A DNA stretch of 64,000 nucleotides from Gracilaria gracilis (GCA_030374805.1 JARGSG010000012.1:1-64000), one strand, 5' to 3'. Counted from the first letter of the stretch, positions 9,020 through 21,532 are shown. Notes: a model not told the origin generated them from the letters alone. A program made the numbers and translations.

Positions 9020-11098
9020 ATGGTTTCTGGCAAGCGAGCGAGCCCCTCAAAGGCTCGCTCAGTTGGTTCAGAATTGCTCCCGCGTCCGCGGTCTGTTCCC
9101 GAGCCTCCGTCTGGAGCGGAGAAGAAACCTGGAAACCGGAAGCAATCTATAAAGTCGTCTGACTCCCCAGTGGCTGGACCCTCATCTGCTCCTTTGGAGG
9201 GTTCCACTCCCGCTGCTGCGGTGAAGGACGCGCTCGTCGTCGAGCTGGACACTCAAGTGCGTACACTTGAGGCCCAGACGGGAGTCATGAGAAGCTCTCA
9301 TGCTGCCCTCGCGACTGAGGTCGATACACTTCGTATGAAGGTAGACGCTGCCCTCATCGGAGGTGTATCTGACGATCTACGTATATTACGGAAAGATGTC
9401 AACACTCTCTTAGAGGTTTTTAAAGGTTACCCCGGTTTTACCGAGGAGGTCAACACGAAGATATTTCGGATTCTGGGCCGTCTTGAGACGTTGGAAGCTA
9501 CTATCCGTGCTGACAACGGCGCTTTTGACACTCCCGCGGTGGACTCTCATCGCGCCAGAAACCGGAAATCCGGGAAGAATCGCTCTAAGAAGAGACTAGT
9601 CGACGAGTATGATTCGGATTCGTCCAGGTCTTCTGGTATCTCAAACCGCTCTGCGGGTTCTTCTTCGTCGGACTCATCAAATGATGGTGAACGTCGTGTT
9701 CGCACTGCGCGCTCTCGTCATTCTAGTTCCACCTCCGGTGTTGTTCGCACCCGTGAGAAGGGAAGGAAGCACTCAGGTTTGAGGGAGCTGAAGCCTACTA
9801 ATCCCTTGTACAGAAGGTTGTTGTCTTACCGGTACTACCGTTTGGAAGATTCCAGTCTGGACCTTACGCCCCGTGGGACGGGAAAGATCAAGGACTGCAT
9901 CAAGCGCATGTCCTTAACGTTTCGTAACCAGTTCTTTACTGGGGAGGATCCCATCTTGGTGTTGGATTTTCTTTCACGCTTTGTCGCGGAAGCTGACATC
10001 CTCGGCATGAGTGAAGGGCAAGCTTATGTCGCATTACCGTATTTTCTACGTGGACTCGCTGAAGACCAATTCAACTCTGTAAGAGGTTCATCTCGAGCCT
10101 CCGAAGGAGGGGTTACCTGCTGGCCTGAGGTCGTGCAGTATCTACTTCGCTCGTACGCGACTGGTACCTCTATTGAGGAAGCAATCACCGCGTTGCGGGA
10201 AACGAAGCAACGCCCGAAGGAATCGGAAACCGAGTTTTCAGTCCGACTGAACAAGGCTTTCCACCGTTGTGGCAATGTTTATTCCGCTAATGAGCGTTTT
10301 ACACTGTTTATCAACGGATTGAATCCGGCTATTCGCACGCTAGTCTCCCAGCGACGGGAAGACAAGCGGAAGACCACCTATCTCGAGTTGTTTCAATACG
10401 CGAAAGCGGAAGGAGACGCACTACGTGCACGCTCCGGACACCGGGGTTCATCCAGAGCGCTTCACCTCGAAGGGGCGCCCTCATCGATCTCACTGCTACC
10501 GCAGGATTTTTTTGGCCACGAAGTGGATAATTTGCATCTGGCACAGGGGAACCTGGATTCTATTCCGACTACGGAGTTGCCTTCAACTACTGAAGCCTCG
10601 TCGATGACGGATGATCCGCTGCTTTACGCAGATCGCCCCCGCGTTCGCGGACTGCAAGTACCCTATTCAGGGAGTCGTTACCAGCGACCTGGTTGGATAG
10701 ACCCGCGGACGGTGAGAGCAAAGGACCCACGAAGTGCCGGAAGACCCGGGTTGATTTGTTTTCTATGCTACGAACACGGGCATGTGGCACCGGATTGCCA
10801 CCTCACCATGAGGGATATGCCCACGGTCGTGGTGAATTTCGAAGCTCTGACCCCAGAAGAACAGGCGTCAGTGCCGATAACCGCGTATTTGCGTGCGAAG
10901 ACAGACTTTCCGAAACGGATTTCTCCCGCAGATATCGCTGCGTTGCGACACTCTGGTTCTTCCCAGGTCAATGCTTCACCGGCTCAAGCCGTGGCGGCAA
11001 CCGCTGCTGCGGGTAGTTCTGTTCCACAGGAGTCTGTGAAGATCCCTACCGCGCAGGACGCCGTTCCCGTTAGAACGGATGATACTCAGTTAAACTGA
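9020..11098 (+). CDS. gag: Element B Gag (692 aa)
   Basis: Structural protein of the retrotransposon particle; it would bind and package the element RNA. The N-terminal ~80 residues are Ser/Pro/Lys-rich, a coiled-coil-like region follows (about residues 75-190), and then a Ser/Arg-rich stretch. The presumed capsid region (about 240-480) contains ELKPTNPLY, FTGEDP..VLDFLSRFV and a QRP..E TEF.VRL segment typical of Ty3/Gypsy Gag. One zinc knuckle, CFLCYEHGHVAPDC, lies near residue 582. The reading frame is open from ATG to stop. The first ATG at 9020 is supported by the matching start of Gag in element C (SGKRASPSKARSVGSE against SEKRPSPSKARSVGSG). Pol follows in a different frame, at -1 relative to Gag. 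Confidence 0.9.
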   Translation: MVSGKRASPSKARSVGSELLPRPRSVPEPPSGAEKKPGNRKQSIKSSDSPVAGPSSAPLEGSTPAAAVKDALVVELDTQVRTLEAQTGVMRSSHAALATEVDTLRMKVDAALIGGVSDDLRILRKDVNTLLEVFKGYPGFTEEVNTKIFRILGRLETLEATIRADNGAFDTPAVDSHRARNRKSGKNRSKKRLVDEYDSDSSRSSGISNRSAGSSSSDSSNDGERRVRTARSRHSSSTSGVVRTREKGRKHSGLRELKPTNPLYRRLLSYRYYRLEDSSLDLTPRGTGKIKDCIKRMSLTFRNQFFTGEDPILVLDFLSRFVAEADILGMSEGQAYVALPYFLRGLAEDQFNSVRGSSRASEGGVTCWPEVVQYLLRSYATGTSIEEAITALRETKQRPKESETEFSVRLNKAFHRCGNVYSANERFTLFINGLNPAIRTLVSQRREDKRKTTYLELFQYAKAEGDALRARSGHRGSSRALHLEGAPSSISLLPQDFFGHEVDNLHLAQGNLDSIPTTELPSTTEASSMTDDPLLYADRPRVRGLQVPYSGSRYQRPGWIDPRTVRAKDPRSAGRPGLICFLCYEHGHVAPDCHLTMRDMPTVVVNFEALTPEEQASVPITAYLRAKTDFPKRISPADIAALRHSGSSQVNASPAQAVAATAAAGSSVPQESVKIPTAQDAVPVRTDDTQLN

Positions 11099-11208
11099 GT
11101 ACGGGAGTCTCCAATGGAGAGGCGCCCCAGTCGAGATCTACGGCGCCCGAGGCGTCACCGCCTCGCTCCCAGGTCAAAGTCCTCTCGAGGAAGCCGACCG
11201 TCTTAGAC

Positions 11209-14200
11209 GTGGACTCTACCACCGTTGGTGTAATGCGTCGCCCGTGGATACGGTTCAGGAACAACCGGATCTCGGATCGAGTCATGGTCATGGCCAAGCG
11301 AAACTACAAGATATTCGCTGACCGTGGCCTTTCTACCCAGTATATGGTGCGTCATTTGTCTATCCTGGATACAGGCGCTGGTCCCAATTTTTTTGTGGAG
11401 TCGCTCTTACCGCCGGAAATCCGTTGTCGAGTTCGTCAAGGACCCATCATGGACGTGGCAGATGCAAATAATAACCCGTTGAGTACGGCTGGAATGGTTT
11501 CCCTGATCGTCAGGATTGGCAACTGCTTTGAGCAGGTTGAATTCATCGTCTGCAAGACGCTTGCTGCCCCTGTCATCTTAGGGTGTGACTTCTGTGACAG
11601 ATATGTCGAGTCAATCAAACCGCGTGCGCGTGAAGTGGAAATGGAAGATGGTTCGGTTGTACCGATTGTTCGTCGTTCTTTGAGGAGAACCTCAGCTAAG
11701 CTGGTACCGCTACCTACTCCTTTACAGGATTCTAACCCTCCGAAGGAGTCTCCAAAACTCCGTGTTGCACGTGTTATTTCTATTCCGCCAGAATCCCAGG
11801 TATGGGTTGATGTTACTGCTGCTCCGCGTGGTTTGCGGGTTGTTCAACCATCTACCTCGTTATACGAGAGATATCAGCTCGCATTAGCGAATGGCGTTGT
11901 GCAGATCTCGAATGATCACCCCTTTCGGGTTTTGTTAGCCAACTTTGGCAAGAAGTCCCAGTTTCTGGTGAAGAACCAAGTTATTGGTACTGTCCTACCG
12001 CACCCTACGGCGCTTATCCCTACTAAGGTGACTGCCGCCGAGATGCTCGGGATTGTCGAAGAAACCGCTGATGCGTCTCACTCTCAGGAGGGGAAGGGGT
12101 ATTCGTCGCGTGCGCAAGCGTCAAACCCGTCTCAGACGGTTAACAACACGGGAGACCCGGAAAAGAAGACCATGCCTACGAGTTATGACAGGATTGACCC
12201 TATTAAGGAGTTCGAAGAATTGAATCTCGGTCATGTACCGGATTCACACCGCGAGAAGTTGCGTGATATGTTGCGCGAATTTACACCAATGTGGGATGGT
12301 TCCCTCGGAGAGGTTACAGCTACGGAACACCGGATTGATCTGTTGCCAGACGTTAAGCCTATTGCTCAACACACTTACAGGGCAGGTCCGAAAGCTCGGG
12401 AGGAAGAACAGTTTCAAATCAACAAGATGCTCTGAGCTGGAGTTATAGAACCGGCACAGTCGCCGTGGGCATCTCCAGTTGTACTGGCTCCGAAACCCGA
12501 TGGGTCCTGGCGTTTTTGTATCGACTATCGTCGCCTCAATGATGTTACCGTCAAAGACGTGTATCCCATACCTCGTATGGACGAGTACATTGACTCGCTT
12601 GGCGATGCAACCGTCTTCTCCACTTTGGATGCGAATTGGGGGTACTGGCAAGTACCCGTGCGACCGGAAGACCGTGATAAGACTGCGTTTACCTGTCATT
12701 CAGGGCTGTACCGCTTTAAGCGTATGCCTTTTGGACTTACGAACGCCCCCGCTACTTTTCAGCGTGCTTTGGATATCCTCCTTGCCCGTTTCAAATGGCG
12801 GAGTTGCCTCGTCTATCTCGACGATATCATCGTCTTCTCCAATAATTTGGATGACCATTTGGATCACGTTCGTGAGATAATCACAACACTGCGTGACGCA
12901 CGAGTAACACTCAAGCTGAGGAAATGTGAATTCTTTACTGACTCGGTCAAGTATCTTGGACACGTAATCCGTCCGGGACGGCTACTGATCAAGCAGGCTC
13001 GCGTGAAGTCACTCAAGGAGGCTAAACTACCTACGACTCAGACTGAGCTGCGTTCCTTCCTAGGATTATGCAACGTCTATCGACGGTTTATTCCTCGCTT
13101 CGCGAAGATCGCGGGACCGCTCAACGAGCTCATGAAGAAGGGACAACCACCAAAACTGGGCCCCCTTGCTCCCACGCAAGTGGAAGCATTCAACTCTCTT
13201 ATAGAGGCAGTTACAACAGCACCCGTGCTGTCATTACCGAAGAACGGGTTGCCATTTACCGTGGATACGGATGCGAGCGACTACCAGATCGGCTGTGCAC
13301 TGTTTCAGACTACACCCGACGGGGAACGCCGACCAATTGGATTTTGGTCTCGCACGCTCAACGTTCATGAACGGAACTATTCGGTATCCGAAAAGGAGTG
13401 TCTCGCCATGGTATGGGCTTTACAGACGTTAAGACCATATCTTATGGGTGTGCATTTTACCGTTAACACGGATCATTCCGCGTTACGCTGGTTAATGTCA
13501 ATCACGGAACCTTCCGGGCGTTTAATGCGCTGGCGTCTTCGGCTAGCCGAGTTTGATTATGAAGTCACCTACAACAAGGGAAGTCTCAACGCGCAAGCGG
13601 ATGCTCTTTCACGTTTGGGAACGGAAGGCGAAGCGTTACGCGTCGACGACGATGATGAAGATATCCCCTGTTTCCTCATGGAGGAGGGTGAAGAAGACTA
13701 CGAACTGATTTCGGACGACATCTGTGATGACTTACTCGTCGCAGACGGTGAAGACCCGGAACCCGGTGCGTTTGTCCCCATCACTCCTGAGGAGATGATC
13801 AGAGAACAGCAGGGAGACCCGTTCTGTACGAGGATACGCGCCCAAATTAATGGCGGTGCGAACATCCCTTTTGGGTTTAACACTCAGGGTTACCTCGTTA
13901 GAGTGGTTCGTTCATCCCCACAGATCGTGGTTCCTCACTCCTTGCAGTCCAGGGTTCTTCACCTATCACACTTTTCTAAGGTTGCTTCCCATCCTGGGGC
14001 TAGAAGGCTGTACACGACACTACGTCGGGATTTCTACTGGCCCGCGTTAGCGTTGGATTGCTATACCACCGTCAAGGCGTGTACGCACTGTGCTCGTGAA
14101 CGAGTTAAATTACGTCGCCATGCGAAGAAGCTAACTCTGTTCCCCGCACGGGCGCCTCTTGAGTTTGTTGCCATCGATATACTCGGTGAGTTTTTAAGGA

Positions 14201-16590
14201 CATCCCGAGGTAATCGGTTTCTACTCGTCATTACGGACAGATTCTCGAAGTTAGTCCGGACAATTCCGTTGAGGAAGATTACATCACGCACTGTTGCGGA
14301 AGCTTTCGTTAAGCATCGGGTCCTAGTCTACGGTCCCCCGGTTAATCTCCTTTCGGATAATGGTCCGCAATTTACTGCGCGTTTCTTCCAGGACGTCTGT
14401 CGGATACTCGACGTGAAGAATCTCTTCACGAAGACGTATCATCCCCAATGTAATGGGCAAGTCGAGCGATTTAATCGAACGCTGCTCTACGCATTGCGGG
14501 CTTATACTGTTGAACATCCAAAGACTTGGGATCTCTACACGGATACCGTGACGTACGCGTACAATACGCAAGTTCACAGAGTTACTGGTTTATCTCCTTT
14601 CGAGCTTGTGCTGTCGCGAACGCCCCCGCCAGTTGCGGTTGAACCTCAGCCAAAGCTGGATTCGTTCCCGTCGACGGTTGATCACTACCTGCGTTGGAAG
14701 CAGTGGCTTTCATTTATGGTACCTGCTGCCAGGTCGGCAATGGCTAAAGCACAACACGCTTATAAGCGGAACTTTGATGCCCGTATTCGGAGACCACTAC
14801 CACCGCTGGAACCGGGACAAACCGCCTTTGTAAGGAAAGAATATTACAATCCTGAAAAGGAGAGGCGACATAAGCTTTCTCCCATCGCTGATGGTCCGTA
14901 CCGCGTTATTAGCGTGAATAAGGACACAGTTGTACTGGAAGTTGGTGGCGCTCATGAGCGTTTTTCTCGAGATCGAGTTGTACAAGGACCTACCCGTCAT
15001 ACGGAAGTTGTTTTGGATACTCAGCAGGAGGCTGGACAGGCGGAGAACCGATCGCTTCAGTCTACAGAAGCTACACCACTTGTGGGACTTCGTCACCCAT
15101 CGAGGGGATTGTCGGAGTTACCGATGTTATCGTCGCGAACCGAATCTTCGGATTCTACACCGCTTGTGAAGTCGCGCTTCACAGCGTCTATCGAACCGTC
15201 AACTGACGTGATGACTGCTCCCCGTATCGCTCCACCTCAGGAGGGGGAGGGGAATTCACGCGTTGTTGCGGAAAAACAGGAATCACCGGTGTCGCAACCG
15301 TCGCAGACATCCCGTGATTCACGGAGAGAAGAATTGGAGACTGAGTTGTCTCAGGACACCGTCGAGGACGTGATTGCTAAGGATACCACTGTTAGTGGGC
15401 AGGCAAACCCGCTACAGCGTGCTGATATTGCCAAGGGCGCGCAACGCTCTACAGCGGATCGCAGCCCTATCAGCAAGGGACACGCGCAATCTACGGACTC
15501 CCGTACTGTCCAGGAAACTGGAATTGCTCACCCGCACGGGGAATCGCCGCATGATCAACCTCCTGTTGTCGAGGAGACACAGGAGGGACCACCTGATCGC
15601 GCTCGCGAAAGTTCCTCGGCACCGCCGGAAGTCGACGCTGATCACCCGATTTCTCGGAAGAGCATGGCTACAGCACCGCTGGATACTGCTACACGGAGTA
15701 TTCCGGACGCGCGCAAGCCGCAAACCGTCGCTGACGTTCGTCGCGCACCGCCTACGCAGGCGCGAAGTAAGAAAATCACGGTAGATCCCGGTATCGCAAA
15801 ACCTGTTAGTCAGGAAAGAGAGAAGACGCTCGCAGAAGCGAAGTTAGAGCACCCCGGAACGGGTATGGAGGAAGCACCACCGCACCCATCCGTGGGGAAG
15901 TCGTTAAGCGCTCGTCATGACGTTTTGAACCGTCATGACAGTGCACGCACCGTTGGAGATACGGAATACCGCCCTGATTTAGGGAAAATACACGCTGCCA
16001 GTGCAGTAGTGCGCGCGCGTCACACGTCGCGTGGCACACGCCGTGCAGCACACAGTGGGCCTACACTGTCGACCGGCAGCGCCGTATCCACGAACCGTCG
16101 CACGGAGTCACGTGAACCGGCACGTGTCGTGGTAGGTAACCCGCCTCCCCGTCCGAAACCACCGTCAACACGGGAAACTACTCGTGATCGAGACGTTGAG
16201 GAGACCCTCGAAACGGAAAAACTGCTCGAGAACTCCCGGAATTTGGTAAGGAAGACTCAGCAGAGGACGACAGAACCGCCGAAGGCGTCAGAGGCACACA
16301 GCAACGCAGCTGGTATCCCTATTACAGTACCGCTACGAAGCGTGGACGACCCTTCTAAAGGTGGTGAAGAACGTGAAGTTTACTCGAAAGAGTTCGTGGT
16401 CGACCACATCGTGGGACACAGTTGGCACCCGAAGGGGTATAGGCAGTACCAGGTGCGCTGGTATGGCTATCCGCCATCAGCAGACACGGATGAACCGGTT
16501 GAGCACCTGCCACGATCGAAAATCGTGCAGTGTCACCGCCGTACTAACACGGATGTTCCGGCTAACCTACACCGCGCCCTAGTGGGGTAG
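11209..16590 (+). pseudogene. pol: Element B Pol (protease, RT, RNase H, integrase, chromodomain)
   Basis: Almost intact polyprotein, about 1,790 codons in a single frame with about one break. An aspartic protease motif LDTGAGP lies near 11369. RT carries YLDDIIVFSNN near 12817, and RNase H ends with ADALSRL near 13596. The integrase zinc region (HLSHF...CTHCAR) is near 13960-14095, and its core has FVAIDILGEF (14167), LLSDNGPQF (14347) and HPQCNGQVERFNRT (14440-14480). A low-complexity tail of about 450 residues separates integrase from the chromodomain (about 16380-16530, VRWYGYPPSADTDEP). The short motif SRGLSELPML in the tail recurs in element A. Length and order match chromoviruses except for the long tail. 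Confidence 0.92.
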
Positions 16591-17140
16591 ACCGCCACCG
16601 TCTGTGACGGAACGTTCTCTCGTGTCCGGTGTAGCCGTGTCAACGACGACGAACCTCACTCGAGAAAGCGTAACGACCTCCAGCGGAGTACAGTGCCGAA
16701 GTTACTTCGTGAAGGCACCCTCTAAACCAGGAGAGTTGAAGAATAAGCTAAGCTGCACTCAGGAAGAGGAGAAGAAGAAAGAAGACTCTACGAAGAGGAA
16801 TTGAAGCTCAGAAGAGAATTTGAAACACTCATGAAGAGGAATGAAGACTCTATGAAGAGGAAGAAGGACTCTAAGACAGAGGAAAGTGCACTCAATCATG
16901 AGGAAGATTTGAAGACCCCGGAAGGGAGAAGATTATTGAAGATTACACTTGAAGAAGGAAGATAACCTTGATGCTCAAGGGAAGAACACAGTTTTACTGG
17001 ACATCTCAACTAAGCTGTACCCCGCTATTCGGGACTACAACGGCCAAGTTATTGGGAGTCTACTGTGACGAGCCCCTACGTGGAGGGGCCACCCGAGCCA
17101 CTCGGTCCTTGCTGAGCACCAGCGTTCGCCAGCTGCGCTA
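16591..17140. other. Purine-rich spacer in element B between pol and opposite-strand gene
   Basis: About 550 bp with no gene. Most of 16740-16970 is a run of degenerate GAAGA/AGGAA-type purine repeats (for example around 16760-16940). Elements A and C have shorter but similar GAAG-rich spacers at the same place (about 3475-3550 and 29170-29440), so this looks like a shared 3' untranslated spacer. Confidence 0.55.
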
Positions 17141-19109
17141 TCAGGGGCGTCGCGCATCTCTGTGACGTCGCCCGACGCTGCGCCAGAGGCACCAGCTGAG
17201 CTGAGGAACTGAGCGATCACGGCAGCCCGTGCTTCTTCGGATACTCCCGCGTTCGCGGCCTTCATTCGGCATAGTCGACGCCGCCGTCGCAGGCGCCGAA
17301 GCAGCCTCCACAGGAGTTGGAGAGGACACAGGAACTGGGACTGGTACAACCGGCGCAGCCGGGGCGATATGACCACCCGCAGGGGGGTTCGCTACTGCAA
17401 CAGCAGGTGCTGGCTCCACAACGAGAGTGTCGTCTTCTCCAAAGGCATCATCCTCATCAGGAGCGTCATCGAGCATGATGTTGTCGCCTCCAACAGGGTG
17501 AAAGAATTCATCAGTCATGATGAATCCGGTGGGATGCCCAGGAGGGATGACTCGCTCTGCATGACGTAGGATATGTGCCTCCGCTGGAGTGATCAGTGTC
17601 CGTGACCACGGGTCGTAGAAGACCAAAATCGCCCGCTAGCGGTGATCAGCGCCCGGGGAGACCGGTCAACCTGAAGGTCTCCGTCATCGCGCCTACTCTG
17701 AGCCGCGCGGCACCTGGCTCCAGTCTACTGTGTCAATCACTCGCAAGAGGCTCATCAACTCGGAGAGGTTTCCATTGCCGCCCAGCGGAAGAGTAAGATC
17801 CAAGCTTCGAATGGCTTGCCGCAAACGTGGAGGGATAAACCACAGTCTGTACTGGTCGCACACTTCATGAAGGACGTACACCGCCGTGCGGGCTGCCCAT
17901 TCCGTCATCACCACGGTCCACCATCCCGTGAACGGGTACGTTGCCAACCGACTACCGATGTAGGTCAGGCACGGGGGAAGCTCAACGTAGCACCCCCGGC
18001 ACACCTCGTAAGAGGCCCATACAAAGGGAAGTGGCACGTATCTTCCACGCATGTGGCGAGGCCTAATCCGGTGTGACTCTGTGTTTTGATAGGGGATCAA
18101 ATTTCTCCAACGGGAGCGAGCACGTCGTTCGGGACGGATCATGTTCTGCAAGAAGTTGGACCGCGGGATGCAAGGCAGGTATCGGAATTCAGGACGCAAC
18201 AGCGGACGGGTCCAGCACAGGACATCCTGGTGAATCGTGACGTTCTGATAACGCTCTACTACACCGGCAAGCCGGGCCAAGTTCTCGCCGTAGTGCACCT
18301 CACCGAGGGCTCGGTAGAAAGCAACGTCAAACCGGAATTCCGTGGGTATCGGTTGTTCCGAGTATGTTCGGGCAAGCCGCAGATGCGCGACACGTACCAT
18401 CTCCGCACGAGCGGTATTGTGCGACTCACCACGCCGGTGGACAAGAGCTTGCGTTGGCACGGTAATCCGGTATTGCCAGTCAAAGGTAACCGTCATCCAG
18501 ACGTGAATCCCACCCGGCAAATGACCGCTGCCGTCTGCGAACGCCGCTACGAGAGAAGGCTGAGTGACCCCGTGAGGGTGTAACCAAGGAGCCCGTACGA
18601 ACGGTAATGGATTCGACCGTGGATCCACGTCTTCTAACTCGTCATACGAGGCCCACGCACCGACAGTCGGGTTAAGCACCGGCGCTGCCGGAGGTATTGC
18701 CGCAATGCCGTTGCCCACTTGATTGGGGAAGATGTACGGAGCCGGTTGTGCACCCCGTTTGGGGAAGAGGCGCCGTATGGAAGCCGGGATTCATCGCCGA
18801 TGAGGGGTTGGAGGACGACGGCTGGGCCGGTTGAGGATGACCAAAGCCCCGGAAATAGGGTTGAGGAGGCCCGCCAGGCGGTTGGTTGTTGCCCTGATTG
18901 GGAGTACTCATCGCAGTTGTAGCGCAAGGAAAGGAAGCCGAGGTGTTCGGAACAGAAGGAGCAAGAGGAACCCGAGGAATCGGAGGCGATACCGCTGCAG
19001 AGCGTGTAGAAGTTGGTGATTCGTTTGGGTCGCGTGGCGAAGCGACAGGAGAAGGTGAAGGACATGCTATCGGGGAGGTACTTATACACTCCGAAGGAGG
19101 AAGATGCAC
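17141..19109 (-). pseudogene. Opposite-strand accessory gene of element B (broken)
   Basis: The same gene as the 668-aa opposite-strand ORF of element A, at the same place between pol and the 3' LTR. Matching segments are VPTQALVHRRGES, YQNTESHRIRPRHMRGRY, CRGCYVELPPCLTYIGSRL and GHPTGF. The best open part is 17693-18718. The Pro-rich N-terminal part and the acidic tail lie in other frames, about three breaks in all. Function unknown. A breakdown here while pol is nearly open may mean that this gene is not needed in cis. Confidence 0.75.
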
Positions 19110-19131
19110 GCGCTCGCGGGTCGTCGTCGCG

Positions 19132-19147
19132 CCTCAGGAGGGGGAGA
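19132..19147 (+). other. Polypurine tract of element B
   Basis: The run AGGAGGGGGAGA sits directly before the 3' LTR start at 19148. It is the expected plus-strand primer. Confidence 0.7.
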
Positions 19148-19946
19148 TGTAGTGCAACGCTATTGCGGATGAAGCTTCGCTATTGCGATTCATAGACAAA
19201 GGGATGCTCTCTAAGGAGGTGATGATGAATGCCGTGCGTGGCACACCCCATTCTTGGGTAGATTCGTAAAACATATAGGATAGTTGTGAGGTGCACGGCA
19301 TTGCTGGTCAGTCACACACGTGTGGGGAGTTTGCACCCATTGTTGGGGATTCTAGATATTAATATTGGATATTTAGTTACCACTGACAGTGGGCGGCTAC
19401 ACTACATAGTAGGTTGAGCTCAACCCAACTTTGGAGAAGTAAACGACTCAACCGAGTGTTCGGCTCTGATGTTTCACCCTTGGTGAGCAATATCCTCCTC
19501 GCGGAGAGTTGCCACTACTGTGTAGGTACCATCATCCGCCGCGCGGCATCTACAGCACCCTTACCGCATTCCGCGTGTTATTCTGTGTGTTTCCTTTATT
19601 TGTTTTCGCACTGTTATACAGGTATCGCTACACTGCATACCGGTGTTGACCGTTCTTTGTTTCGCCCACTCGCGTGGTTCGCTACCGCTCTCCGCGTCTC
19701 GTGCCACTCTCGTGTGTGTGTTGGCTGTCCCGTCTGTGACGTCATCCTTGACTCTGTCGTGCTCCCCACCACTGTGCGGCTTCTTTGCCTTTACCGCTCT
19801 CTACGCGTGTCGTGACGGTGATCCCCGGTCTTACACCCGGCTAGCGCGATCACCCTGAGAGGGGCTCTATTGCTGTGACTACCTCAGTTGAGGGAAGGCT
19901 TGAACACCCTTTGTGTGTCTTCTTCCTCCGCAGGGGTTGCACCACA
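19148..19946 (+). repeat. 3' LTR of element B (799 bp)
   Basis: Matches 7784-8582 with about eight differences. It is followed by the target duplication AAAGA at 19947-19951. Confidence 0.95.
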
Positions 19947-20674
19947 AAAGATACCACGAAGACGTCCGAGATCTTCCTCCGTAGAAGGGTAGTCAGCAGA
20001 CAGAGCCTCTCTGGCAAGGCACGACGAAGTCGGGTGTAAGCCGAGGGCAAGCCGTCACGACGGGCGTAAAGAGTTGAGCAATGACCGGTGTTGGCAACAC
20101 GTGTGTGGGTGAACGGGTCCTCGAGAGAGAAACGAGTCCACGGAAGTGGGGAAAGAGAAAAAAAATCCGCGAGAGCGGGGGATGGAAAGAAGGAAAAGGA
20201 GCAAAGGGCAAAAAGGCTACGGTAAACACCGGGGTTATCCCTGTACAGGGTCGAACGCGACACAAGCGGAAAACACTCCCACGAATGGGTCCTGTTAGGT
20301 GACGCAGGGAGGATACACTACCCGTAGGCAACGGAGCCTCTCTCCTGGAAGGAGTCACGACCGCCGAAGGTGAAGAAGTATAGAGCCAACCCTGGTTGGG
20401 GGAACTTTACTATGCACGGCGGCGAGGTCGCCGCCGAGCTAAGTAGTGAGCTCGCGCCAACACTAATTAAATAAACTAACTAAATTAGGCCCACGCCCAG
20501 CGGTAATTACCCACGCGCCGTGGCCAACCTCCTGGCTCAACCGTGTCCTACGTGTCCTTTCCACTACAGTGGTTGTTACTATTCATATACTCCCATTTGG
20601 AGCACCCGCCCGACAGGTCGGAATATGACTAAGTAGTCAGAAACCTCCATCAGAGAACGTTGCACTACAGAACC

Positions 20675-21510
20675 TATGAAATAGGTGTACAGTAGGGCAT
20701 TGTGGCATATTTGTCCAAATATTTGGCGTCGCACCCGCTGGGTAGATACTTTGGCACCCTGACACTGGGTTGTCCACATGTATAGCCCTCGTGGGAGTGC
20801 GCAGCCCTAGATACAGTAGATAGTATATATGCTCGGGCGATCTCGCCCTGGAGCCACTAATTAAAACTCACCTGAGTCGTATCTTCTTCCTGAAGTACGT
20901 GGTTTTCATCCCCAAGGCTGGGCTATGGTTGTTACTGCCTACGTAGGTTCACGACTCCTCTAAGGAGATTAACCACGACTGGTCTCCGTACAATCACCCC
21001 TCAGGGTCTCTAAGGAAGTTCTTTACTACCAGTTTCTGGCTTGTTTCGCTAACTACCCCAGTATCAGGTTGTATTTATTGTCGTTCACCGAAGTACCGGA
21101 TCGTTGTTTACTTCATCGTTTTCCTGGTGCAAGTCTCGCTTCCGCCTCTGTATAGAGTTATATTTGGACACTCGTGTGTGTGTGTCTCGTTCCGCTATCG
21201 GCCCTGTTCCCGCCGTTGGCACGGGCCGTAACTTTACTCGTTTGGTTCTCCGTAGGAGCATTACACCGTCTTACGGCACCGTTCGCTCCACTTCTAGACT
21301 CGTTCTCTCTTGATCCGTCGTCGGTTATTCTTCTCTAGACCCACGCTCTTCTTTACCTCTTCAGGTTATTCCAGCACCGTCTCCGGGTTACACCCGGCTG
21401 CCACGCGGCACGCGCACGGGCAGAGGGCTGTACTTCTGAGTTCGCCCTTTTGTGGGAGCAGGACTCGGACACCCTGGTGGACACGTACCCTCTTTGGGGT
21501 TTGCTCTACA
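20675..21510 (+). repeat. 5' LTR of element C, right piece
   Basis: Continues the LTR after solo LTR E and matches 31668-32503 with about nine differences by eye. A TATATAT-containing stretch near 20821-20830 could be the LTR core promoter. It ends TTGCTCTACA at 21510. Confidence 0.92.
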
Positions 21511-21513
21511 TTC

Positions 21514-21532
21514 TGGTCTCCCGACCTAGAAG
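21514..21532 (+). other. Primer binding site of element C
   Basis: TGGTCTCCCGACCTAGAAG starts 3 bp after the LTR. It differs at one position from the site of element B, so both elements use the same tRNA, which I have not identified. Confidence 0.7.

Larger units (their letters stand above)
7784..19946 (+). mobile_element. Element B: full-length young Ty3/Gypsy chromovirus (12,163 bp)
   Basis: Two LTRs of 799 bp each flank the element and differ at about eight positions by eye (about 1%), which points to a recent insertion. The target duplication is AAAGA (7779-7783 and 19947-19951). The element contains a primer binding site, gag, pol with protease, RT, RNase H, integrase and chromodomain, a broken opposite-strand gene, and a polypurine tract. 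It lies 27 bp inside solo LTR E. Gag is open, pol has about one break, and the opposite-strand gene has about three. Confidence 0.95.
7757..20669 (-). mobile_element. Solo LTR E (about 745 bp, reversed), split by element B
   Basis: The sequence starts TGTAGTGCAACG at 7757 and ends with its exact inverse, CGTTGCACTACA, at 20669. It is flanked by the 5-bp duplication GAACC (7752-7756 and 20670-20674). Without element B it is about 745 bp long. Read on the minus strand, its right part resembles the end of the other LTRs here (a CTTACACCCG..-type motif, then pyrimidine-rich sequence ending near GCCTCTGGCGTTGCACTACA). This shows it lies in reverse orientation relative to C. It has no internal retrotransposon genes, so it is a solo LTR left by recombination between LTRs. 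Its first 12 bp equal the start of B's 3' LTR, so it belongs to a closely related family. Confidence 0.85.
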
